DNA of 64,000 bases from positions 434,001 through 498,000 of the forward strand of contig JBBBDQ010000348.1 in the NCBI GenBank assembly GCA_037127315.1. The letters are read 5' to 3'. Below, one piece after another: positions 22,701 to 34,411 of the stretch. A model generated the notes under the pieces. That model saw nothing but the letters and a program-made list of their open reading frames with translations, was not told the origin of the DNA and ran no database searches. The DNA is from Ascarosepion bandense. Taxonomy: Eukaryota > Mollusca > Cephalopoda > Sepiida > Sepiidae. The position numbers and the translations under genes were made by a program. The first letter of the stretch is position 1, and every line of letters starts with the position of its first letter.

Positions 22701-23509
22701 ATGTTCATGGGATATTGTGTCAATCAAATATGTATTTCAATGGTCTATAATTTTGTACTTATTTATAAATTGTTGTATTGGGACATGTGATTTGAAGTCA
22801 ACTTCCACCTGTCTCTTACTTTACTATACACTTTATATCTCTTCTATTTAACATATGCAAATAAGTTCATTCCTATTTACCTATCCATTATACCTCCCTG
22901 TACTGAAGAAAGGTTTAATGCCTTTGGTTATTCTTGAACTTCTACACATATAAAAAATATATGTTGCCTTTAGTTTGTTTGATAATAAAATCTTTCACCC
23001 TCAAAAGTTATTATCAATATTTTACTAAGAATAGTAAATATTTTAAACAGAAATTGACTTGAAAAATTGCTTATCTAAATATATTTTGTAAAATCTACAA
23101 ACAGTGATTGGTTAATAGCAATTGGTATAGTGAAAACATTGATTTGTCTAATGAAATCTGATAAAGCGTATGTTAATTTTTATTTACTTGTTTTTAAGAA
23201 TTTTCATGAATATTTTTTCTGTCTAATCAAAACCCATGAAAATTTAACAGTGACAAAAAAGACAATAAAATATTTTCTTACTTTATTTTTGTATCTCAGA
23301 TTAAAAATATTTATATTATTCTGCAAACATTCTTCAAGTCTCTGGCCAGAAATGAAAGACAAAATCATGAACAAATACAATGAAAGATTTAATTTAAAAA
23401 TAAAAAAAGCATATTTCAGGGAGAAAATCTCAACTTGAAAACAAAAACAACTGTTTGTGTCAAACAAAAAGAAAATAAAACCCATAAAAAAGTAGAAAAA
23501 TAAATAGGA

Positions 23510-24065
23510 ATAATTAGAGAAAGAGTGAGAAAGATAGAAAGAGTATGAGATGGAGAGAAATGAAGTAAGAAAGAAAATGAGAGAGAAAGACAGAAAAAGA
23601 GGAAGATAGACAGTGAGAGAGTGCAAAGAGAATGAGAGAAACTGAGAAAGAGGGAAGAATAAAAATGGAAATGAGTAGGACAAAGAGAGAAAGAAACTAA
23701 GAGAAAATGAGTTGATAAGGATAAGAAGGATAGAAAAAGAGAGCATAGAAGAAAAAGAAACAGTGAGAAAGTGAATGAGAGAGACAGAGAAATGGAAATT
23801 GTCAGATGGGAATTGGGAAAGAGTGAGAGACAGTGAGAAAGAAAAAGAGAAAGAATGAAAGAGAGAAACAGAAAGAACAGTGATAGAAAATAGAAAAAGA
23901 GAGGGATTTAGAATTGGTAAAAGAGAAAGAAGGAGAAATGAAAAGAAAGAAAGTGAAAGAACAGGAGAAAGTGAGAAAGAGTGATGGCAAGAAAGAAAGT
24001 AAAAGTGTGAGAAAAAGATACTGAAAATAAAGTGAGAGAGGGATGAGTTACAGAAAGATTAGTTT
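23510..24065 (+). repeat. Polypurine (GA-rich) tract of about 550 bp
   Basis: Almost every base is A or G on this strand (GAGAGAAAGA-type, irregular), interrupted by scattered T and C. The 180- and 62-residue serine/phenylalanine-rich minus-strand frames over it are artefacts. Such strand-asymmetric tracts can form triplex DNA; whether this one does is unknown. Confidence 0.85.
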
Positions 24066-24700
24066 TGAATGAGCTTCAGTGAAAGAAAGAGATTGAAAAA
24101 ATATTGGCCAATTTTATGACCGGCAGAGTAACATGTTGCGATAACTGAATTACCTTAATTACTGAATCGATAATTGTTTTCCACTTGCATATCTCAGGGC
24201 TAGATTTGAGAAATAGGCTTGCTTCATTCTATATTTAAACTACCTCCCCACCAAATACAGATTTCGTTCATAATAAATAAACATTGGTGTGTGCAAAAGT
24301 CAGAATAGTAGACTAGAATTTAAAACAAAATATCTTCTTTCCTTATTTATTGAATGTGACAAATTATGAGGGGGTGCTGAAAAATTTTGACATAACCCAC
24401 TCCCCAATATTTAACCAAATAATCAAACCTTATTTGGAAATCTGCTTTTGATTGTGATGAGAAATTTTCATTCTTTGAGAATAAAAGGAAAAATGTTCAT
24501 TGCTACACCAAATCTTTCATGTCACAAGGAATTATATCAAGTGAAAAATAGTTGATAAGCAAATTTACTGATAAAACATTCCATATCTTTTAATTGAAAT
24601 ATCAAACATTCAAGTGTCAAAAATGCTTCTGTTGAGCCAGTCTTGAGTTATTTACCAACAACACAATAATCACAAGTTGTGATCATGAGTTCTGTAACTC
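24066..24700. other. Gene-free stretch
   Basis: Unassigned. GAGGGGGTGCTGAAAAAT at 24369-24386 resembles the ends of some mariner-type elements, but I found no partner end. Confidence 0.4.
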
Positions 24701-24709
24701 ATCAGAGTC

Positions 24710-25020
24710 ATAGGGGCATAACACGTACTGCAACCAAAATGAAAATGGTGTGACTTGGCCAATATAGTCTATTGGAACTCAACTCTCTTCAGGATGGTTT
24801 GAATTCAGAGTTTTCTTTCTCCTATACCAGATGGCATCCAAGGCTATAAAACTAAGTCTGTGTGGCTATTTACCTATAACTGGTAGGAGAAATGATGGAT
24901 TCATACCTTTCCCAATGGTATTAGCACATGAGTGAATGTAATCAACTTGATTAGAATTCAATCTTGCCTCTCCAATTCCAAATCTGAGCTGAAATCTATG
25001 ACTCTACTGTGACTCCATCA
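24710..25020 (-). mobile_element. tRNA-derived SINE, variant tail (type B)
   Basis: Head and body match the main SINE (AATGGTATTAGCACATGAG, GATTAGAATTCAATCTTGCC). The tail is different and is shared with 31905-32175 (GAATTCAGAGTT, a pyrimidine stretch, then GGCATCCAAGGCTATAAA). Strongly diverged, so probably older. Confidence 0.6.
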
Positions 25021-25377
25021 AGTATCAAGTATCACTTCTTAAACTGAAGCATATATTTACAAAATATAGCATAGTCCTACACAAGACTATAATTGAGGCA
25101 CATTCATGAGGTCTAAACCCAAACAAGCATAGTATTTTGCATATTTACAAAGTGAAATTTAGTTTGACATAATTATAAAGCCTTTTGTGTGACTCCAAAT
25201 CAATATGCTAACAATAATCTGAGGGATTTGTTTTGTAAACCTTTGCTCTTTAACAAGGTTTTGAGATATTTTCTGATAATTTGATTTCACAAATACTTAC
25301 AAAAGTGTCCAGAAACTGTTTAGGAAAGAACTTAAAAATGCTTTCTAGAAATGGTGAGTGAAAGGAAACTCAGTCAA

Positions 25378-25800
25378 TTTTTTTTTATAATCATATCACC
25401 CCGAGCAAGGCATTTTACTGCCACTGTTTTGCAGGGGGTTATATAGGAGGAAAGATATGAGAAAGTGTGACAGGTTATAGGGGGTGTCAGGAAGTGAGTA
25501 AGAGAAGGATGAGAATACTGATGAGAGTGGAGTGAACAAAGAAAGGAGCATGAGAGAGAGGATGCAAGTTAGTGAGATAGGAGATGACTATTGACTTTAC
25601 GTTTTAATTCTTGAAGATTGTATCTGTCAGGGAAGCAAGTAAATGGAAGAGAATTCCACAGGTGGGAAGTGCAAGAAAAGAAGCTGATGGAGTAGAATTT
25701 GCATTTACATGTTATTGGTTTCACAGTAAAAGGGTGGAACCTAGTTGCTAATCTTGTGAGTCGAGTAAATTCATATATAGGGGTCACCAGTGAACTAAGT
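25378..25800 (-). mobile_element. LINE 3' end, Jockey/CR1-like family
   Basis: The reverse strand reads YEFTRLTRLATRFHPFTVKP, FSCTSHLWNSLPFTCFPDRY and NLQELKRKVN, an intact 72-codon piece of the LINE C-terminus (25787-25569). It is followed by the 3' end TGCCTTGCTCGGGGTGATAT and an A-rich tail at the left edge. Confidence 0.82.
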
Positions 25801-26034
25801 TCACTGGAGCAGAAGCCATGAAAATATTTGTAGAAACAAATGTAAAGTAATAAAAAATGAAAATGATAACATCATGGTAGACAGCAAAGTTTTTGAAAAT
25901 ATAAAAAACTTTCTAGAATTCATTTTCCCAGTTCCATTTGTTACTTCTCAAAGACTGATCAATAGAAAAGTTATTCCATATCACATCAAAACTGAGCTTT
26001 CTAGTGCTTTTAAAAAGGCTAAGTTGATTTGATC

Positions 26035-26650
26035 ATGTAGCAGGTACAAAAATTTAAATACCTGGGAAGTGTTCTAACAGAAGACAGAAAGTGAGACAGA
26101 GAGCTGAATGTGAATTGGCATGGCAAAGGAAGCATTCCAGAAGTTGAGTAAGGTATTAAGAAACAGGACAATTTCACTAGAAACAAAGAAGAGAGAATTA
26201 GATTGCTATGTGATGTCAGTTCTTCAATACGGCAGTAAATGCTGGATGATATCTTTGAAGATGAAGGGAAAATTGAAGCAACTGAAATGTGGTTCTATAG
26301 AAGGATGCTGCCAATATCATGGATTGAGCATGTGAGCAATGATGAGGTCTTGGAAATGATGGAAATGAAAAGAAAATTAATACTGAGCATCAGGAAGAGA
26401 CAGCTAAAATTCCTGAGACATGCAATGAGGGAGGAGGGCTTGGAGAACCTGATACTAACAGGCCAGATAGAGGAAAAAAGAGACAGAGGAAAGCAGCAGA
26501 TAACATATTTGATGGATCTGATCAGGTGGATGAGGGAATGATGGTTGCGTGGTGTAACAGGAGAAAGCATGCTAAAAGCCACCAGTGATAGGGAGATGTG
26601 GAAAGCCATGATCACCTACGTCCTGAAAGTACAGGGCACATAGAAGAAGA
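26035..26650 (+). pseudogene. RTE-like LINE ORF C-terminus and 3' end
   Basis: A mostly open reading: KFKYLGSVLTE-type start (26045), AFQKLSKVLRNRTISLETKK, YGSKCWMI, LKQLKCGSIEGC or, in the next frame, IEATEMWFYRRMLPISWIEH, then KRKLILSIRKRQLKFLRHA and EEGLENLILTGQIE. It ends CACATAGAAGAAGAAG before a (TA)n tract. One frameshift (26239-26335 overlap) separates the frames. About 90% similar by eye to the 29.7-kb copy. Confidence 0.8.
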
Positions 26651-26904
26651 AGAAGTCAGAAGAGGAGAACAAATCTTTGTATATATATATATATATGCTA
26701 CATAGACAATTTCTCTGGCAGAAGACCATATGGCAAACTCCTGAAGAGATGGAAGGACTAAATCATAGGGAATACCAACAGGTTACATCTGATACTTGAA
26801 AGAATTATCTTAGACAGGAAGAAATGATAAAACTGTGTGGACAAGAAGGGTGCAAGGATCTCTTTGGGATAAGCCAGTTAATGTAATATATGTATGTTTT
26901 ATAC

Positions 26905-27582
26905 AAAACTAGCAGGATAGCCCGGCATTGCTCAGGTGTAATGAAAGCATTAAAACTAATCCATGATCCTGGAGATCAGACTCTTTGGACATTGGCACAA
27001 AAGGCTAAAAAGCAATAGTTGTTTCTAGTTAAAGCAAAACTGTAGACTGAAAGAAAAATGAATGGATGTAAGTCAAATTTTGATTTCCTGGTATCGATAT
27101 CAAATAAGTTTTTTCAACGTAAACTTAATTTTGAAGGCTAAATAAGTTCTCTGAGTAAATGATATCATGGCTGAGACTAAGAACTACAATTATACCTACT
27201 TAGAGCCAAAACCGAAGCAAAAACTAAAATAAAAGGGTTGAAAGAAATGCAGACATACAGGCAGATAAACAGACACACACACAAACATCTTGCCTTTTAT
27301 ATATATATATATTATCAATTTTCTGCACTATTGTAAGAACTGCAACCTTGAAACTTTTGAATATTGTTTCTTATGTCTTTGTCTATGAGTGTATCAAATT
27401 TGATTAAAATCAGGCCACTCCTTCTATAACCCGATTTTTTCGATTATCAATTTTAGATATTTATCGGGGGTACCTCGACACAAAACCTAGCTAAGAACAC
27501 TTGCAAACGCTTATAGTACAATTGTGTAAATTTTCAAGAAAATTCGTTCAGCCATTTCGGAGTCTATAGGTAACAGATACAC

Positions 27583-27617
<35 letters not shown>

Positions 27618-27655
27618 CACACAAAGTTCCATTTATAAATAAGTTTAGATAGATC
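26905..27655. mobile_element. Interspersed repeat X, copy 1
   Basis: Starts ACTAGCAGGATAGCCCGGCA and ends in CA-repeats plus AAGTTCCATTTATAAATAAG. It includes TTCAGCCATTTCGGAGTCTA, a sequence style common in 3' ends of RTE-type LINEs and their SINEs. A second copy lies at 56594-57668. A (TA)n sits at 27299-27312 at the same internal place as in copy 2. Class unresolved; no ORF. Confidence 0.7.
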
Positions 27656-28976
27656 ACAACACAGGAGAGAATCCTGGATCACTATCCAATAAGATCAGTT
27701 TACTAACAAATTCATATGTTCATAGATAAAAATAAAAGGCATCAGATAATGTCCTAAGAGACAGATATGTTTACTCCTACTATTCTATAGTAACCCAGCA
27801 ATATAACACAGTACCACCAGAAACTGAATGGTTGAAATGTGTCAATTGTGTAGCGTGTGATATTCTAACCAAACTTGTTCATTTGCACTCTCTGTTTGGT
27901 TTTGGTGTTTTGTAATATACTTTATTTTCTGTCTGCTTTTCTAGGAAGTTAAGATATTTTGAGGTTTATGGAGGTACAACATTTGATGGAAACATGAGGA
28001 TCTATCTTGAAAATATTCACTTATTTTGAATATCCCAAGAATTTGTTCTGCAGCCTTGATGTAACTTGTCAACAATATCCATGAGGTACTCAGTCAAAAA
28101 TGAGATATAATTGACTATGTCTGTATATTATGTAACTTTTACATTATTAGAAAATGGAATAAAATTACTGAGGTAGGCTACTTTTTTGTTAATATTAAAT
28201 GAGTAGATCATTAGTGGATATCATCTGTTTCCTTCACACTTGTATTTTAAATCTTTGTACTTTCTATATTTCTGTAATATGCACAATGGCAAGAGTGTAG
28301 ATATTTACTCTGCTTGGTCTGTCATGGGGACACAAAAATGGTGCACTCATTGAGGAACAAAGTTATTCTTTCTAGCAGCAGCTTGTAAAATTAGTTTATG
28401 ATGCAAAATAAGGAAAGAGAGAGGTTCTGAACAGAATTCATTTTATAAAACATTCAATTATATTGTTTCTGCAGATTTACTTTTAGATGCCAAAATTTCT
28501 TGTTCAGTGCTTGTACTAAATTAAAATGGCTGATAGTGTTGCTAATTTTTTCTATCTGTAGCTATTTTCAGAAGTGCATTGCATTAAAAGGAATTGATTT
28601 TGAACTTTTCCTGAAGAGTTTTGTTACAAAGTTTGGTTGGATTTTATCCTGAAAGTAACCTTCCAATAGAAACATGTCTATTGTTTATAACAGAAACCAC
28701 ACCACTTGTGGTCTATCAACAGCTGCAGCTACTAAAATGGATAGCACTTGTAACTTAAAGAGAAAATAATGACATAATTAAGATGTTAACATTCCACACT
28801 ACACGGCAAGTAGAAGGTTCATCAATAACACTTACGTGACTTGAGAAATCTGTTTTCCTAAAAAAGTGCCTTACAAGAAAGATTTTTTTACATTTCTACA
28901 GAAAGCAGTACTGGCTACTTTCAATGAATGCAAATGTTTCTTTATGGGAAAATAGATAATATTACCATTACCATAG
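27656..28976. other. Gene-free stretch, nothing recognised
   Basis: AT-rich unique-looking DNA without motif-bearing frames or recognised repeats. Confidence 0.5.
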
Positions 28977-29328
28977 ATGCAAGTTTCATTAAAAATGACA
29001 GACAAAGTACTATGGTTAAGCTTTTTATATCATTTTTCATATGATCTTATAATGTTTTTCTTTTCAATACATAAATTATATAAAAATTGTCCAAATGTTT
29101 TATTTATTCAAGTGCTTTTGGCTATGCTCTTATCAATTATTACTGTTTTATTTTTAACTGAATGTATACAAAAACAATCTATATGTTCAGTAACAAGTAA
29201 AGATAAAATCCATCCCTAATAATGGCTAAAAGCATAGTTGAAAGCATTTGGATAAAGATCATATGAAAAATTATATAAAAAACTTAACTATAACACCTTA
29301 TCTGTTATTTTTAACAAAACTTACATAA
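28977..29328. repeat. Inverted repeat of about 350 bp
   Basis: Left arm 28977-29050 pairs with right arm 29256-29328 (TATGGTTAAGC...CATATGATCTTA against GATCATATG...CTTAACTATA). Weaker pairing continues inward (GCTTTTGGCTATGCT against GGCTAAAAGCATAG). It could be a miniature inverted-repeat element. The 80-residue frame inside has no known domain. Confidence 0.6.
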
Positions 29329-29566
29329 AAAAAAGGAGTGTTGCCTAAATACACAATATGCAGGTAGTATAATGATTACCAGTTTAGAATTATGTTGAAT
29401 TTCATTACATTCACTTTCAAATAAATACTTTTTGGAGAAGTATGTACTCATCTCTTGTCCCCACCAGCTATGGGTAAAATATAGGTATGGAAAAGATTAT
29501 GGAAATCCCAATTAACTGTAGGCTTGGGTTGGAGACTTGATGATCTCAACTGAGGTTGACACTAAT

Positions 29567-29571
<5 letters not shown>

Positions 29572-29630
<59 letters not shown>
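29572..29630. repeat. (TG)n microsatellite
   Basis: About 29 TG units, the longest uninterrupted TG array in the window. Confidence 0.95.
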
Positions 29631-29631
<1 letters not shown>

Positions 29632-29704
29632 CAATAAAAACAAGGATTGTATTTCACTAATAATTGGTCTCTGAAAGACAATGTATGCAAGCAGTCTTTG
29701 TCTT

Positions 29705-30128
29705 TGCAGTGAATGCTGGACAATATCATCAAAGATGAAAGAAAAACTTGAAGCAACTGAAATGTGGTTCTAGAGAAGGATACTGCCAATATCATGGATC
29801 GAGCATGTGAGCAATGATGAGGTCTTGGAAATGATGGAAATGAAAAGAAAATTAATACTGAGCATCAGGAAGAGACAGCTAAAATTCCTGAGACATGCAA
29901 TGAGGGAGGAGGGCTTGGAGAACCTGATACTAACAGGCCAGATAGAGGGAAAAAGAGACAGGGGAAAGCAACGGATAACATATTTGAAGGACATAATCAG
30001 GTGGATGATGGAATGAGGGTTGCGTGATATAACAGGAGAAAGTGTGCTGAGAGCCACCAGGGATAGGGAGACATGGAAAGCTATGATCGCCTATGTCCTG
30101 AAGGGACAGGACACATAGAAGAAGAATT
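29705..30128 (+). pseudogene. RTE-like LINE 3' end, second close copy
   Basis: Nearly identical to 26260-26650: LEATEMWF, then a stop, SNDEVLEMMEMKRKLILSIR and EEGLENLILTGQIEGKRDRG. It ends GGACACATAGAAGAAGAA. It is 5'-truncated within the C-terminal region. Confidence 0.82.
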
Positions 30129-30534
30129 CTTTGTAATCAAAGTGCTTGATATTACAAGAAAGACCATTAATAATAATGACAATTTTATTTATTTGTTGTT
30201 AATATTTTATTTATTATTAATTTACTTATGAAAGACACACATAAAGGTCTAGCTGCTCAATTTTTAGAACTGAATAGGCAGACTACCTTTTTGGCTGATT
30301 TTAATTACCATACCAAGAAATTTATTCACAACTATGAGAAGATTAAAATAAACTAAATCTATATAATTTGATCAAACATAAAATCAAATTATTTAATCAA
30401 ACATGCTTAAATGAAGATATGCTCTCTAAATATATAAATTCAGCCTCGATGAGTGAAGGCATAACAGTGTCCAGACAAAACTTTGAAGTCGGCATGAACC
30501 TGCTCAGTTAAAGTGACAAATTTTTTGCATTAAA

Positions 30535-30535
30535 C

Positions 30536-30592
<57 letters not shown>
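30535..30592. repeat. (TA)n(CA)n compound microsatellite
   Basis: About 12 TA units pass directly into about 16 CA units. Confidence 0.95.
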
Positions 30593-30595
<3 letters not shown>

Positions 30596-30599
30596 CTCT

Positions 30600-31360
30600 T
30601 AACTTTCCAAACAAAATTAAGATAAAATTTCATCTATAAATTACACACATTAAGTGACTGATAGCAATACAAGCACATAATAAAACAGAACCATTATTAC
30701 ACCCAACTGTAAGAAACCTTATGTGAGAGAAGATTCATTTTTACTGTAAATCTTAGCACAATCTCAGTATAGGATTTTTTTCTTTTCTTAAGAACTTTCA
30801 CCTTTTCACTTAAACAAAGCACATTACAGCTTCTCTTGGGACTTTGAATTGGCAGCATCTTTACTCTTGTGCTTTGGGACTGTTATTGTGTATAAATTAT
30901 GAATTGTTTATTTCTCAAGATGATAGCAAGTAAATGATAAATGAAAAGCAAGACTGCAGGTAAGACGGGTTCCTTGTATAAGTAGGACTTCATTGAAAAT
31001 TAGATGCACACATATGCACAGTCAAATATAGCTTTATATTATGCATATATTTGCATCACACACACTCAAGCACAAACACATACACATACACACACACATT
31101 CACACACACATATACATACACAGAGGGACACATAATATATATATATATATATATATATATAGATAATGTGTATGTGTAGAAGATGGTAATACTGGAGGTT
31201 TGAAAAGTTCTTGAACTGAGCAACATTCGAAACAAATGTATATATATATATCAGCATGCAGTGTGGGTATAGAAGAGTCCAAAGGAGTATCCTGTACATA
31301 CGGTGGTAGGATAACTCTCTAAAAGAGCTCTAAATATATATGTATATAAATACATATAGA
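30600..31360. other. Gene-free stretch with CA and TA arrays
   Basis: Contains CA-rich DNA at 31060-31120 and (TA)n at 31135-31162 and 31241-31250. The frames at 31066-31299 are array translations. Confidence 0.6.
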
Positions 31361-31407
31361 GCAAATATAAGAAAAATTAAGGCAGACACATTATTTCATG
31401 GTAAATC

Positions 31408-31447
31408 GGAAGTATGGCCTATTTCAGGTGGACCATCATCAGCTTCT
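31408..31447 (-). ncRNA. Hammerhead ribozyme motif, left arm
   Basis: Minus strand: stem I GAAG, core CTGATGA, T, a weak stem II GGT-CC-ACC with T, GAAA, then a two-pair stem III AT-AGGCC-AT (counting the last A of GAAA as A15.1), cleavage-site A, stem I CTTC. Conserved residues are present. Stem II is short, which lowers confidence in activity. Confidence 0.6.
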
Positions 31448-31479
31448 GTCTTAATTTTACAAATTCGTAAAATAATGAT

Positions 31480-31520
31480 GGAAGCTGATGATGGTTTGCC
31501 TGAAATAGACCCATATTTCC
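31480..31520 (+). ncRNA. Hammerhead ribozyme motif, right arm
   Basis: Stem I GGAAG, core CTGATGA, T, GG-TTTG-CC, T, GAAA, a short stem III (AT-AGACCC-AT), cleavage-site A, stem I TTTCC. The stem I pairing includes one G-U. It differs from the left arm at several sites, but stem I still pairs. Confidence 0.58.
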
Positions 31521-31556
31521 GATTTGCCATGAAATAATGTGTCTGCCTTAATTTTT

Positions 31557-31557
<1 letters not shown>

Positions 31558-31592
<35 letters not shown>

Positions 31593-31686
31593 TAGATAGA
31601 TAGATAGATGAAGAGAACCAACAGGTTTAGAGTCTAGAGTTTTCTGACAATTACTTTTTAAAATAGTGCCCAATAAAATGTAGAGC

Positions 31687-31732
<46 letters not shown>
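31558..31732. repeat. (TA)n, (GATA)n and (TA)n arrays
   Basis: TA array 31558-31590, five GATA units 31591-31610, then unique DNA, then a TA array at 31689-31731. YIYI-type frames are artefacts. Confidence 0.9.
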
Positions 31733-31904
31733 CCTTTTCTACACGCACTGAACTCATATATTGATTTGTTTAATTCTATTTATATATTGCTATCTCCCAT
31801 CATTTTTTGATGCATGAGGGTTAAGCAGGTCAGTTCTTAGAAACAACAACCAAACTACCCACACATATTTGATTATAGGGATGAACACTTGTACCAGACC
31901 AACT

Positions 31905-32175
31905 ACACTTTTTGAATGAGCCATGTACAGAGAAATTGTGCACAGTATACCATAAGGTTCCTGAATGACTCTCTGCAGGTGTTGAATTCAGAGTTGTCCT
32001 TTTCCTAGATTGTTTGACATCCAAGACTATAGAACTCAATCCTTGGGGAGGAAGAGATGTATTTATATTTTTCTTAAGGGTATTAGCATGTAAGCCAATG
32101 TAATGCATTTGACTGGAATTTGAACTTGGCTCTTCGATTCTTCTATCCAAGCCACTATCCTTTACTCCACCATGC
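31905..32175 (-). mobile_element. tRNA-derived SINE, variant tail (type B)
   Basis: Second copy of the variant SINE: tail with GAATTCAGAGTTGTCC and GACATCCAAGACTATAGAAC, body AAGGGTATTAGCATGTAAG, reversed B box GGAATTTGAACTTGG, head near TCCACCATGCC, followed by (TA)n. Confidence 0.7.
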
Positions 32176-32422
32176 CATTAATATATATATATATATATGT
32201 GTGTGTTGACTCTGTAGTTTTCCCTGTTGAGTATGAGGCCACATCATCACCATTGTTAAATGCTGCTGCTTTCATTATATTTGTTTGGATTAAAGAAATC
32301 TGGAGTCTATTGTTATACATCAGAACTTTAAAACAGATGGTGTATACCTTTGCAAATGACAAATATAGTATTACTGAGATGAGAATTTTCAAATATGATA
32401 TGTTAAGAAGCCCTGGGAGTGT

Positions 32423-32669
32423 CAGTCAGTTAAGTGCCATATGTGATACACGCTTGGGCAATCATGTTTCTGCGGTAGACTGGTTGCCAACCAAGGCTAT
32501 AGAACCCAATCTGTCCTGCTATTTAATCCATAACTGGAAGGAAGAGACGGATTAATACCTTTCCCAAGGGTATTTGCGTGTAAGTGAATGCAATGGATTC
32601 AACTGGAATTCAAACTCGGCTCCCCAGTTTCTTGTTCTGAGCCGATATCCACTGTACCACAACGCACAT
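32423..32669 (-). mobile_element. tRNA-derived SINE with perfect 11-bp target-site duplication
   Basis: A main-family copy bounded by CCTGGGAGTGT at 32412-32422 and 32670-32680. It lacks about 65 bp between GCAATCATGTTT and CTGCGGTAGACTGG, compared with full copies. The head is well preserved (GATATCCACTGTACCACAAC). It is one of the younger insertions here. Confidence 0.93.
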
Positions 32670-33444
32670 CCTGGGAGTGTACTTGTCAAAAATTTGACAA
32701 TCATCTAACAGAGGTATGACAATACTTTATTTCAAATCTTCTGACTATACTAGAAAGATCAAAGAGTACTTTTTTCAAAATCTATTGTTAAAACTGGCAA
32801 AGATTTGTTTGAAAAATACATTAAAAAAGAGGCATATGGCAATAGCTGTATGCATATACATAGAATTGTGCTTAACTTGTGTGCATTTATTGCAATGTCA
32901 CCAAAATATCAGCATTATAACCAACTAGCATAATATGTGCAACATGAAGTTTTGCACTATACGACTGTACCGACCAATACCAGCTGCTACTGTAGTGGTC
33001 CAAGGCTCTGCTGCAGAGATAGTCTTCAGTAAATAGAATATATGCCTTTTGTTGATGGCTGTTCAGACAGAGAAGATGAGAATGAATTGCATAAAACACT
33101 GTCATATCATCAGTTCATTGGAATTTAAAGTTTGAAGGAATAAAGAGCAAAGCACATCTATCAACTTGTCATTATTGGGATTTAAGCTTTTTTTTAAAAG
33201 GTGGGTGAGTGGAGAAACTCTCTATTGGTAGATTTAATCAGCTTTTTGTGTCAATAGCATTTTTTTCTTATCCGTACCTATCAATTACTGTGCCAAAGAG
33301 ATTTCTGTCTATTTGTATTATTATTTACATTATTATTTAACTTGCATTTTCATTATGAAACTGATCAATTCTAAATTATATTACCTTTTCCTATTTTTCC
33401 TTTACTGCACGTACTCACTCATACCAATAATGCGCACACACAAA

Positions 33445-33445
33445 A

Positions 33446-33489
<44 letters not shown>

Positions 33490-33522
33490 GACTGTGATAG
33501 ATATATAGATATGACAAGACTG

Positions 33523-33567
<45 letters not shown>

Positions 33568-33609
33568 TTCATAAATACTAAGATAGATAGATTCATACAT
33601 GAACAGACT

Positions 33610-33644
<35 letters not shown>

Positions 33645-33677
33645 GACTGTGATAGATATATAGATATGACAAGACTG

Positions 33678-33718
<41 letters not shown>

Positions 33719-33816
33719 TTCATAAATACTAAGATAGATAGATTCATACATGAACAGACTAAGATAGATAGATAGATAGATAAGACTGTGATAGATATAT
33801 AGATATGACAAGACTG

Positions 33817-33865
<49 letters not shown>

Positions 33866-33907
33866 TTCATAAATACTAAGATAGATAGATTCATACATGA
33901 ACAGACT

Positions 33908-33946
<39 letters not shown>

Positions 33947-34010
33947 GACTGTGATAGATATATAGATATGACAAGACTGAGATAGATAGATAGATAGATA
34001 GATATGACAA
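33445..34010. repeat. Higher-order (GATA)n satellite-like array
   Basis: GATA runs alternate with three fixed spacers: AAGACTGTGATAGATATAT, GACAAGACTGAG and TTCATAAATACTAAG plus TTCATACATGAACAGAC. The block repeats about four times, with AAGACTGTG near 33488, 33643, 33782 and 33945 (periods about 139-163 bp). Length varies through GATA copy number. The long YLSIYLSI frames on the minus strand are translations of this array. Confidence 0.92.
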
Positions 34011-34378
34011 AAATGAGATAGATAGGTTGACAGCTATGTACAGAATGGGATAGATAGATTTGAACATACCTATCTTGTTATACAGATAGATAGAAAGAGA
34101 AAGAGCCTGAGATAGATTGAAAGGCGATTATGTACCGATTGATTTGATAACCTACTTTTTCATCTCAGTGAACATCTGTTTCAGGAATTATACACACACA
34201 CTCACAGGCAGATTTCTTTCTATCCATTAACCTATTTGAATCCTGATCATTTTTCCAGTCTATATGTTTTGATCTGTTTCTCTGCCCAATCACTTTATTC
34301 CATTATTGACAGAAGGACACATACACAGTGACATGCATTAATACATCTATTTTTTGACATAAACATTTTGTGTTTTGC

Positions 34379-34380
<2 letters not shown>

Positions 34381-34409
<29 letters not shown>
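34381..34409. repeat. (CA)n microsatellite
   Basis: About 14 CA units adjoining the end of a Tc1/mariner relic. Confidence 0.95.

Positions 34410-34411
<2 letters not shown>

Larger units (their letters stand above)
31365..31562. mobile_element. 198-bp palindrome with paired hammerhead motifs
   Basis: Arms 31365-31459 and 31470-31562 are inverted copies meeting at CAAATTCGT. Outer ends read ATAAGAAAAATTAAGGCAGA and its complement, and run directly into (TA)n on the right. Each arm carries a hammerhead fold. No coding potential: the open frame 31340-31537 crosses the centre and is incidental. Interpreted as two PLE-type or retrozyme-type ends in inverted orientation. Confidence 0.75.

Noticed and set aside
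23204..23746. 180-codon minus-strand open frame, the longest in the window
   Set aside because: Its first half is antisense to the polypurine tract, giving a low-complexity S/F/L string, and the remainder has no motif.
24690..24730. CTGATGAG with hairpin GTTACAGAAC on the minus strand, a possible hammerhead
   Set aside because: No GAAA and no stem I complement; the hairpin overlaps the core G8-A9.
33415..33898. Open frames of up to 159 codons on the minus strand
   Set aside because: Translations of the GATA array (YLSIYLSI); no gene.
33445..34010. CRISPR-like alternation of repeats and spacers
   Set aside because: The spacers are the repeated parts and the units are GATA microsatellites in a eukaryotic context.
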